Both the position numbers and the translations under genes were made by a program. Below are positions 1 to 7,300 of a stretch of 20,226 nucleotides of DNA, piece after piece (within the stretch, counting starts at the first letter, position 1; each line of letters starts with the position of its first letter). This DNA comes from a virus. The stretch covers positions 1-20,226 of the IMG/VR virus record IMGVR_UViG_3300027752_000146, one strand, 5' to 3'. Under the pieces are notes generated by a model. It searched no databases. It was not told the DNA's origin and was given only the letters and a program-made list of their open reading frames with translations.

Positions 1-527
1 GCGCCTGTAGCGTCTTGTCTGGCTTTGTTAGCTGCTCCTAACCTTTGTTGAGACATTCCCATTAACGTTTCTACTTTCTCTTTATTCGCATCTCTAGAAA
101 TTAATTCTCCTTTTTTCTCATACAGTTGTAAGTTACCTGCCTGTTGTCTTTCAGCCATCTGGTTTGATTGCTCTTGCCTACCTATGTCAGCGGACGCTTG
201 TCTAGCTTGATTCTGTTGCTGACCCGCTAGTGATTGAGCTAAAGCCGCAATACCAGATCCACCTGCAGCACCTTGCATATTACCCATTATATTAGATAAA
301 CCTTGTTGAGATTGCTGAGCTTGAAAATCAGCTTGTTGTGTATTAACAGTTAAATCTTCCATAGTATTCTCCATGTTGGCATACACATTAGATGTATCCA
401 ATCCCTCAAAGCTAGCTTTTCTTTGATCATATTCTTTTTGAGCCTCTCGTTGTTCTCGTTTTCTTTTTCCAGACCCTATTATTCCTGAAGCAATGCCTGT
501 TAAACCGCCTATTACTTGTCCTACCAT
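1..527 (-). CDS. Gln-rich candidate internal virion / ejection protein (3' end outside window)
   Basis: An open frame starts at an ATG at 525-527 and runs without a stop to the window edge, giving at least 175 residues. The N-terminus is a glycine- and isoleucine-rich stretch (MVGQVIGGLTGIASGIIGSG), followed at once by a basic, charged segment (KRKREQREAQKEYDQRK). The rest is very rich in Gln, Ala, Met and Gly, with a flexible Gly/Ala patch near residues 87-96, and looks mainly helical. Such proteins, with a Gly-rich N-terminus and long Gln-rich helices, often lie beside the tail genes of short-tailed phages and are ejected with the DNA (P22/T7 internal proteins play this role). That role is inferred from composition and position only. 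The gene is last in the visible run, 31 bases after the 110-residue gene. Confidence 0.7.
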   Translation of the reverse strand, partial: MVGQVIGGLTGIASGIIGSGKRKREQREAQKEYDQRKASFEGLDTSNVYANMENTMEDLTVNTQQADFQAQQSQQGLSNIMGNMQGAAGGSGIAALAQSLAGQQQNQARQASADIGRQEQSNQMAERQQAGNLQLYEKKGELISRDANKEKVETLMGMSQQRLGAANKARQDATG

Positions 528-558
528 TATATTAGTTTTATAGTGTTATTATTACATA

Positions 559-891
559 TTATTTGCTACTTACAAAAATATCAGATCCTACGGAAAACAA
601 CTCTGCGTAATCCACAGAATTATTTTTAAATTGCATTTCAGCGTAATAACCTTTTAACCCACTGGTGTTTACACTAGCAGTTTTACTGAACAATATAAAG
701 CTAGTTAAATCAGGTCTTGCTGCACTTGTGCTTATTTCTGTTGTCACTGTATTTAAGACTCTATCAACAGCTGTTATTGCTCCCATAATCTGTATATCAG
801 CACCATTTATTTCATTACTGTAATAAGTTGTGTCTCCTACCTGTATAGATACATTTAAGGGTTGAGTAAATGTTAGTGTTATCAAGTCCAT
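559..891 (-). CDS. Small conserved phage structural-type protein, unknown role
   Basis: A 110-residue protein without Cys or a membrane segment. The N-terminal half alternates in a beta-strand pattern (MDLITLTFTQPLNVSIQVGD). The C-terminal half holds the segment SGLKGYYAEMQFKNNS followed by AELFSVGSDIF and the ending SSK. From memory, a protein ending in this style (SGL.GYYAE..FKN...AELF.VGSE) recurs in marine Bacteroidota phage contigs, but I cannot name a function. It sits between the Cys-module tail genes and the Gln-rich partial gene, which favours a virion or tail accessory role. Its start is preceded by three copies of TAAA on the coding strand, as in its upstream neighbours, so it seems to be expressed like them. 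Confidence 0.8.
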   Translation of the reverse strand: MDLITLTFTQPLNVSIQVGDTTYYSNEINGADIQIMGAITAVDRVLNTVTTEISTSAARPDLTSFILFSKTASVNTSGLKGYYAEMQFKNNSVDYAELFSVGSDIFVSSK

Positions 892-892
892 A

Positions 893-904
893 TTTATTTA
901 TTTA
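893..904 (-). repeat. (TAAA)3 leader before the 110-residue gene
   Basis: Three tandem copies of TTTA on the plus strand (TAAA on the coding strand) begin two bases beyond the ATG of the 110-residue gene. The repeat also supplies the TAA stop of the upstream 88-residue gene (902-904). It is the shortest gap in the cassette and carries no purine-rich Shine-Dalgarno sequence. Confidence 0.85.
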
Positions 905-1168
905 TTGAGGTGGTGCGCTACACGTTACATCGTCACTGTAATATCCATCTGCAGCAAGTGTGCCATCTGATTGATAAAGAACAGTCGCCGGATTGGCTCC
1001 GTCAAAAGTTTGCCCTGTTAAAATATATACGGTGACTGGTGTTGGATTTCCACAGCATAAGTCGTTGGAGCTTGTTTGCGAATAACATAATGGTATTGAG
1101 TATAAGCATGGAGTACAGGTATCTGTACTCTGCAGGGTACCTGTTTGTTGTCGTCTAAAAGTTGCCAT
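902..1168 (-). CDS. Small Cys-rich tail-cassette protein with leader and CC/GYYSD module
   Basis: An 88-residue protein of unknown function. Residues 1-21 (MATFRRQQTG to CTPC) form a leader shared with the 294- and 87-residue proteins, with Cys at 18 and 21. Next comes a Cys-rich module: LCYS with Cys 28, the pair Cys38-Cys39, a beta-like stretch (TVYILTG), GYYSD at 75-79 and Cys 83. All six Cys match those of the 87-residue protein at identical or near-identical positions, so the two are clear paralogues. There is no signal peptide or membrane helix. The Cys pattern could bind a metal or form disulfides; the sequence does not decide. Its position next to fibre-like genes suggests a small virion-surface subunit. 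Confidence 0.85.
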   Translation of the reverse strand: MATFRRQQTGTLQSTDTCTPCLYSIPLCYSQTSSNDLCCGNPTPVTVYILTGQTFDGANPATVLYQSDGTLAADGYYSDDVTCSAPPQ

Positions 1169-1172
1169 ATTG

Positions 1173-1184
1173 TTTATTTATTTA
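1173..1184 (-). repeat. (TAAA)3 leader before the 88-residue gene
   Basis: Three TTTA copies on the plus strand, followed by a T run at 1185-1190, lie just upstream of the ATG at 1166-1168. On the coding strand the leader is an A/T-only stretch with one C. The start-proximal bases (gttgccatat on the plus strand) match those before the 87-residue gene, so repeat and gene start look duplicated together. Confidence 0.8.
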
Positions 1185-1200
1185 TTTTTTATTAGTTTTG

Positions 1201-2085
1201 TTACGTACAGTTATTATCTGGGCAGCAAAGCCTAAAAACTTTCCATGCAGTATTAGCTGTTCCTGTGATCCTAACGGTAGCAATAGGATTTGATTGAAAG
1301 TCTGCAGTTGTGTACTCCCACCAAATTACTTGCTGATAGGTTGGGTTGCCACTTCCACCGGGGTTCAAATTAACCACTGTATAACCTGTAGCTGTATTAA
1401 ACTCCGTTAGCCTTGTAACAGTCCAAGGGCTTTGAATATCATCACCTATAAATTGAGCGTTAGCTATAGCTTGAGGCTTAGAAGGGATGAGGTTACTGGG
1501 CTCTGTTCCATAAGTGTTATCAAATGGCCCTGAATTACCGGTTGCAGACACACCAGATGTAGATACTTTAGTTCCATTAGAAGGATTACCATGTATAATC
1601 TCTAATTTGTCTGGAACAGAAGAAGCATAAAGAAGGAAAGCTAGAAGCCCTCCAGAGCTGTCTAGATTTATATTAGTATCCTGGACACCAGCATTACCGG
1701 AAATAGTTGCAGCTCCGCAAGTAAAACTAACAGCAGATACAAATTGTATTATTGCGCCAAAAGCAGTCCCGATTTCGTTTGTAGCAAAAGCTCTAACGTA
1801 GTAAGTACTATTAACGGTTAAGCCTGTAATGGAACTAGCGAAACTAGCAGTACCTGCTCCTACGGCTGTCGCTCCCATTTGTGTGGCGAAATTATCAGCA
1901 CTCCATTGTATACCCTTTTGAGATACTGTTCCACCTCCGTCTGTTATGGTTTCACCTCCGCTATCAGCAGCGGTGCCTGTCTCGTTTGACACGCTTGTAG
2001 TTACGATTGTAGGAAGCGCAACACACGAACTGCAAGTTGTTAAAACCTCTAGGTCTGTAGCTGTTTGTTCTCTATAGTTAGCCAT
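1201..2085 (-). CDS. Probable tail/fibre accessory protein: shared Cys leader, FN3-like domain, conserved C-terminal domain
   Basis: A 294-residue protein. Residues 1-21 (MANYREQTAT to CSSC) match the leader of the 88- and 87-residue neighbours, with Cys at exactly 18 and 21. Residues about 25-117 form an FN3-like repeat of Bacteroidota style: a GG..I.DGGG.V...GIQWS stretch, then STYYVRAFATNEIGTAFG, which matches the usual TYYVRAYATN..GTAYG signature. From about residue 123, a second domain contains VPDKLEIIHGN, GPFDNTYGT and a Trp-rich VIWWEYTTADF, a combination I associate with adhesin-like phage proteins but cannot name. The protein ends in a Cys cluster (LCCPDNNC). No signal peptide is seen, as expected for a virion protein. 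A role in host-surface contact is inferred from the domains and neighbours. Confidence 0.85.
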   Translation of the reverse strand: MANYREQTATDLEVLTTCSSCVALPTIVTTSVSNETGTAADSGGETITDGGGTVSQKGIQWSADNFATQMGATAVGAGTASFASSITGLTVNSTYYVRAFATNEIGTAFGAIIQFVSAVSFTCGAATISGNAGVQDTNINLDSSGGLLAFLLYASSVPDKLEIIHGNPSNGTKVSTSGVSATGNSGPFDNTYGTEPSNLIPSKPQAIANAQFIGDDIQSPWTVTRLTEFNTATGYTVVNLNPGGSGNPTYQQVIWWEYTTADFQSNPIATVRITGTANTAWKVFRLCCPDNNCT

Positions 2086-2090
2086 ATTTT

Positions 2091-2106
2091 TTTATTTATT
2101 TATTTA
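2091..2106 (-). repeat. (TAAA)4 leader before the 294-residue gene
   Basis: Four TTTA copies on the plus strand begin six bases beyond the ATG at 2083-2085 and extend into the stop codon (2104-2106) of the upstream 87-residue gene. There is no Shine-Dalgarno-like sequence. Confidence 0.85.
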
Positions 2107-2367
2107 TACCTGTGAGCACGGTCCATCAGCACTGTAAAAACCAGCAGCTGCTAACGATCCTCCAGATAAAGCAGTGGTTGCGTAAAGATTAGAAGCAGTT
2201 GTAAAATTTTCTCCTACTGGAACGTATACGTTAACTAGCGACACTACATTACAGCACACATCACTGGCGCTTGTTGAAGAATAACATAAAGATAAAGTGG
2301 TGTAACAGTTAGGGCAATTGTTGGAGCCTAGCAATGAAGAACCTGTTTGTTGTCTATAAGTTGCCAT
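2104..2367 (-). CDS. Small Cys-rich tail-cassette protein, paralogue of the 88-residue protein
   Basis: An 87-residue protein with the same plan as the 88-residue gene product at 902-1168: leader MATYRQQTG with Cys 18 and 21, LCYS with Cys 28, the pair Cys38-Cys39, a beta-like NVYVPVG stretch, GFYS at 76-79 and a last Cys at 84. The body has diverged more than the leader, so the duplication is not recent. The function is unknown. The leader suggests docking to a common partner, and the neighbourhood suggests a tail or capsid surface protein. Its start has the longest TAAA repeat of the cassette. It follows the 652-residue fibre-like gene, which contains a related Cys module. Confidence 0.85.
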   Translation of the reverse strand: MATYRQQTGSSLLGSNNCPNCYTTLSLCYSSTSASDVCCNVVSLVNVYVPVGENFTTASNLYATTALSGGSLAAAGFYSADGPCSQV

Positions 2368-2369
2368 AT

Positions 2370-2393
2370 TTTATTTATTTATTTATTTATTTA
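2370..2393 (-). repeat. (TAAA)6 leader before the 87-residue gene
   Basis: Six perfect TTTA copies (24 bases) on the plus strand begin two bases beyond the ATG at 2365-2367. They fill most of the gap to the stop of the 652-residue gene at 2399. This is the longest simple repeat in the window. Confidence 0.9.
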
Positions 2394-2398
2394 TTATT

Positions 2399-4357
2399 TT
2401 AATTATGAGTATAATTTGCAAGAATGTAATCCCAATCGCCAAGATTCAAGCCGGCAGCTCCATTTGGATTTCTATATTCCCAAGTAATTTTATCGAATAG
2501 TATTGTCGATGTTGATGTTATAACTACAGTGTAAGATTGATTTGGAAATTCTTGTAGGAAAGGCACATTCACTTTGTTATCGCCGCTTACGGGTCCTGAG
2601 CTAAGCACAACCACTGCAGGGCTTTCAGGTAATACGGTTGAAAAATCTGCACTTAGATTTGATGCTGCTGCAAATATTTCAAAACTATATGTTGCAGTCG
2701 ATGCTGTAACTATATTTAAACTAACTGAAGTAGTTGTAGTAGAGTAAGCCATGTAATCCCCAAAGGCATAGAACCTGTTATTTAAAATACCCGATGTGTA
2801 GAATGCAGAATAGTCCACCCACCCCGTTACACCTTCTTCAGGAACTGGAGCCACGCTGCAATCTATACCTGAATGATCACTATAATATCCATCAGGGGCT
2901 TTAGTTTGAAAGCTAGTATCCGTATATAAATCACCTGTTACGCCAGCTAAATTAGCTACATCTCCCTGCGCAAATACCGTGCGAGACTCCGGAGTACCAC
3001 AACATAAACCATCCTCAGTTAGCGCATAACATAAACTTAACTCTGTGTACGCTAGTAAGAAGTTATCAAGATTAAGCACACTTGATAAAGACTGAATTCC
3101 TACGTTAGCAATGTTTGTATTTAAACTTATAACTAAAGTTTTAGGATCTGATGAATTATTTACAGCTATTGTCAAAGGAGCTTGTACCGCTTGCTCAGTA
3201 ATAGGGAAGTCTCCATTTTGATTTGACCAGTCTAAATTAGTGGGTATTGTATCAAAAACAAAGTTTTGACTACTTCCTGGCTTCTCAGCTGATACGCTAT
3301 AAGCGGTAACACCAGGTGTCCCTAAAGCACTAAAAGACTTAATGTCAGCGGCCCCGACTGTTATGCTTGAAAACGTAGATGTTAAATTAAAACTAACGTC
3401 TTGCGTTGTATATTGATGTATTTGCCATACGGAAGGCTGTCCTGTAACGCATGGTGACGTTGTACAAAAAGAACTAGCTAAATCACCAGTTAATGTAAAT
3501 GTATAAACAACATCAACTGAAGATGCTGGAAAAATTACGCTTTCCGTAACTGAGCCACTACTGTCTATTGTCCCTGAAAATGACCCAATCGTTGTACCTA
3601 CAACACTTTCTGTAACTTGTAATTGCCACGCCGCTCCTGTTATACCGTAAATCGTAATAGGTCTAGTTTCCCCAGATACTATCACGTTTGCAAGATTCAT
3701 GGAATAAGATTGTATTTCTGTAGATGGACTATATATTTCAGCTGCATTAGCTGTAACTACTATACGGTCTCCAGTCACTGAGTAATTTGGAAACGTGTAG
3801 TTTACGGCAAAATTTACTTGTATAAGATTTCCTGCCGCGTCATTAATCAACGTTGGCACAATTGAGTAATCAGTTAACGAGCCGACAACTAAAGAAGCTG
3901 TGGGTAACTCTGGAAAATAATATCCGGTCGTAGCTGTTACAGTTAAGTTGGTTATCTCTGATGTAGAAGAAATTACGCCTGTACCATTATATGGAGCTGA
4001 TGATGAAGGAACTCCTGTTGATGCAAAAGTTGTGTAATAATTAACTACACCAGCTACAGATACTTCGCTTAAAGATGCCGATCCATTAATACATAAAGCT
4101 ATTAATACATTGCTGCTAGGCATTACACTGGGTGACGTGTATAATATTACGCACTCTATATTAGCCCCTGATTGTGAAAACGTAACAGAGTCAACATAGT
4201 TAGGCAATGTGTTTCTAGGCGAAAAATCCGCAACATTTATTACATACCCCGCATTAGGAGTTATAGTTAACGCTACGGAAGGACGACTCTGTGTCCAGTC
4301 TACTCCTCCCTCTTCATTAAAACTTACTACATTTACTGTAAAATTATCAAATGCCAT
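2399..4357 (-). CDS. Large beta-rich tail fibre / adhesin-like protein with internal Cys module
   Basis: A 652-residue protein, rich in Ser, Thr, Val and Asn, with many short alternating strands and no membrane segment. Two related N-terminal repeats are visible at about residues 28-94 (ALTITPNAGYVI, then NIECVILYTSPS) and 137-206 (NLTVTATTGYYF, then IQVNFAVNYTFP), suggesting tandem Ig-like or InlB-like units. A pair Cys298-Cys303 lies in FCTTSPC. Residues about 440-500 hold a Cys module (LSLCY at 440-444, Cys452-Cys453, GYYSD at 490-494, Cys500) related to that of the two small genes downstream. The C-terminal part (about 510-652) is another beta domain ending near FDKITWEYRNPNG. It directly follows the 1508-residue neck protein gene, so a tail fibre or appendage is the best reading. 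The exact virion position is unknown. Confidence 0.8.
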   Translation of the reverse strand: MAFDNFTVNVVSFNEEGGVDWTQSRPSVALTITPNAGYVINVADFSPRNTLPNYVDSVTFSQSGANIECVILYTSPSVMPSSNVLIALCINGSASLSEVSVAGVVNYYTTFASTGVPSSSAPYNGTGVISSTSEITNLTVTATTGYYFPELPTASLVVGSLTDYSIVPTLINDAAGNLIQVNFAVNYTFPNYSVTGDRIVVTANAAEIYSPSTEIQSYSMNLANVIVSGETRPITIYGITGAAWQLQVTESVVGTTIGSFSGTIDSSGSVTESVIFPASSVDVVYTFTLTGDLASSFCTTSPCVTGQPSVWQIHQYTTQDVSFNLTSTFSSITVGAADIKSFSALGTPGVTAYSVSAEKPGSSQNFVFDTIPTNLDWSNQNGDFPITEQAVQAPLTIAVNNSSDPKTLVISLNTNIANVGIQSLSSVLNLDNFLLAYTELSLCYALTEDGLCCGTPESRTVFAQGDVANLAGVTGDLYTDTSFQTKAPDGYYSDHSGIDCSVAPVPEEGVTGWVDYSAFYTSGILNNRFYAFGDYMAYSTTTTSVSLNIVTASTATYSFEIFAAASNLSADFSTVLPESPAVVVLSSGPVSGDNKVNVPFLQEFPNQSYTVVITSTSTILFDKITWEYRNPNGAAGLNLGDWDYILANYTHN

Positions 4358-4369
4358 GCTTTAGTTTTT

Positions 4370-7300
4370 TTAGTTCTCCGAACAATCTGGATCAATTTTA
4401 TTTGTTACTGTAAACGAAGTTTTTACTGCACCACTTATAGCACTTGCTCTTCCAATGCCCTGCACATTAAATTCATGTGAGTCTACATTGTTATTGCAGT
4501 CATCCACAAAAAACGTAGGTAATCCTTTTATATAATTGTAATATTTGCCTTCTTTATTTATAAGCTCTTTGGCTTCCCCCTCTTGCAAATCTGTTACTAT
4601 TGAATTAGCGTACCACCCTTTAGTTGTTGAAAATTCTGTAGGTATTAATTGCTGCGCTTGCACTTGAGCTAAAGAAAAAGTTTTAGCCCCCGTTGCTGTG
4701 GTCTTGTATATATATTCACGAGAGTTTGTTCCGCTGTAACTAATGGTTCTAAAATCTTTTACAGATGTAGGACTTTCATTAAAAATAGTAGTAAAAGAAC
4801 TTTCGTAATAAGATCCTAAGCTTACGTCAGATGGACCTATACCGAAAAAGTTATTATACGAAGTGTTAGAGTTCATTTCCCAAATCTTACCTAACTTGAA
4901 AGCGTAATAAGTATTGTTTAAACTAATTCCATTTTCTGGTATATATGTTTTCCTAGAGGTCCAACCGTTTAGATCGTCTTTAAAAGATATTGTAGTTGAA
5001 TAAGTTGGATACTCGTTAATAAAAGCACCACATTCTGGATCTTTATTTAGCCTATCTGTTTTGCCTGCTCCTAAGGTTTGTTGCCAATAGGGGGTGAGGG
5101 TGTTAAGAGTAATATTGTAATTTCTCATATTAGCATCCCACGAACCAATTATTTTTTTATTAATAGGTAGATTATCTTGAAAAAAACCTTCCATACCATA
5201 GTTTGAAATAGGCGTTATTCCGTCGTTAGATAGTCTTATAACAGTTCCTCTATTCGGATCTACGTAATACATTCTAAAGCCAAACTCCGCAAATGATTCT
5301 GGATTTGTACCAATACCGTATTCGCCTTGATATGTTATTGTTTGACCAAGAACAGCTCTATTAGATGTTACGTTTGCGCTTCCGTCAGCGTTAAATAAAG
5401 CATCCTTATTGGCTAAAATTTTCATTGACTTATTCTCGCACAATGTAATTAAATCAGTGTCTCTAGCGTACAGTTTTTGAATTGATCCATACTCTGGATT
5501 AACGTCTTTAGTTATGCTTTCAGCTTGAATAAATTGATTTAAACCATTTACCCCTGATGTTGAATTAAATATTTGTGAAAATATTAAACCATTAGACCTT
5601 GTTTCTTGCTGGTAAGGCTCGTCAAGAACAGCGCTTGCTTTAACGCCGTTATTCATAGTGGAAGCATTGTAATCATCCCTAATTCTGTCAGATTCAACTC
5701 CGTTTCCAAATGAATAGCAATTAAACCAGTCTAGTTTATGCACATTACCATGCTCGCTCATGGGATAATTACCTGCTATCTCGTAATAAATATCTAGATC
5801 AGTTGCTTCTTTCGGTTCTGTTTCAAAAATAGCTGGGTTTTCTGTTGTAAAAGCATCATCGCTTAAGTCTAAGCCAAGAAATTCAATACCTACGTAGGAA
5901 TCTGCGTAGTTATTCGGGCTAGGGTAAACCCATTTTGTAATTCCATCAGAAGCTGTTACTGGATTCCAACTTAAAGTGCTAAAATTGTCTTCCACTTGAA
6001 CAAATTCAAGAGACCATCTCACAAGTTGATTTAACTCATCGTTAAATCTCCCGCCTCCTTTACAGTCGTAACAGGTACCTAGCTGCTTCTTTGACTTTGT
6101 AATCTTATAAACTGTGCCATCTGGATCCTTTATTCCGTTTCCTGCGTCTATAAATCTAAATAGAGTACCGACTGAACTTAGTTGAGACACTAAAGCCGGC
6201 CTTGACAAATAAATACCTTTTTTAGTTGCCCCTCTTCCATAGCCTCCTGCATAAGATATGTCCATACTTCCCCCAGAAATACCCTGCCCTCTTCTGTTAG
6301 TTAATGATCTACCACAAGACGTGTACATTTTATCTATAAACATTCTGCTTCTCCCAGAAACAGCATCATTGTTTAACCAAGCTCCTCTCCAAAAACCCTT
6401 ACCTGTATACTGCCCATCTAAATAATAAACAGGCTCAAAAGCTTTTCTTACGTATTTAGTACTAGTTGTAGAATTGGCAGCAAGTACACTATTTCTCAAA
6501 GAAGCATCTTCATTTACTTTAACAAAAAATCTACCAGTAAACTCCGCTTTGTTTAAACTTTCAGTTCTTAATATCTCTAGTGATAACCCCGCTACTACAC
6601 CTCCAGAGCCATCGGGATTAGCTGTTGTAAAAAACATATCTTCTTCGAATGGTTTCGAGGATACTATTCTTACGTATTGATTTTTATCCCCTGCTAACCC
6701 AAAAGTTGAAATCTTATAATAATTACTTTGATTCGAAGCGCTAAGAACTCTAAGAAGCAAACTAGACTCTGTTCTTGTGTTCTCTCCAAAAACTTCATCA
6801 AACCCCGCCGGTGTTGACCCTTCTTTTAAAACCCATATTTCATTGGTACCCTCTATAGGTACACCTCCGGTAAAAAATTCCGTAGACATTATTCCCATTG
6901 ACAGTTTTGTTTCCTTTAAAAACAAAGGGGCTTCATTTTCAATAGCTATAACTTTATATCTAGCTTCTGCTGTTACTGCATTGTTATTATCATGCTCTTT
7001 TTTTAATATAAGAAAAGTCTCTCCATCTATTTTGTTTCTTTCAGCAGACGGAAATGATAACCATATATTACCATCTTCAGCATCATAAAACCGGTCTAAA
7101 CATATGTTGTAATACTCTTGGCTGGTTTCTTTTACATAATATTTAAAAGTAGAGAAAGTCTTACCTTGAGCATAATAAGGCTTAGTATTAATTAATTGAG
7201 CTGTTAAGCTGTTTGTAAGTGAAGCTCCTGATTTTTCTACTACAACAGATGCATCTTTACCTGTAAATACAGGGGTGGTTCTACCGTATTCATCCTGATA

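Noticed and set aside
893-2393. Regularly spaced repeats considered as a CRISPR array or phage origin iterons
   Set aside because: The units are only four bases long, lie directly at gene starts, and the sequences between are full coding genes, not spacers.
902-4357. A diversity-generating retroelement acting on the tail proteins
   Set aside because: No reverse transcriptase gene, template repeat or C-type-lectin-like variable end with adenine-biased changes is visible in the window.
6474-7088. Two plus-strand open frames (68 and 103 codons) within the 1508-residue gene
   Set aside because: They are antisense to a long, signature-bearing gene, have no recognisable domain, and no other plus-strand gene exists in the window.
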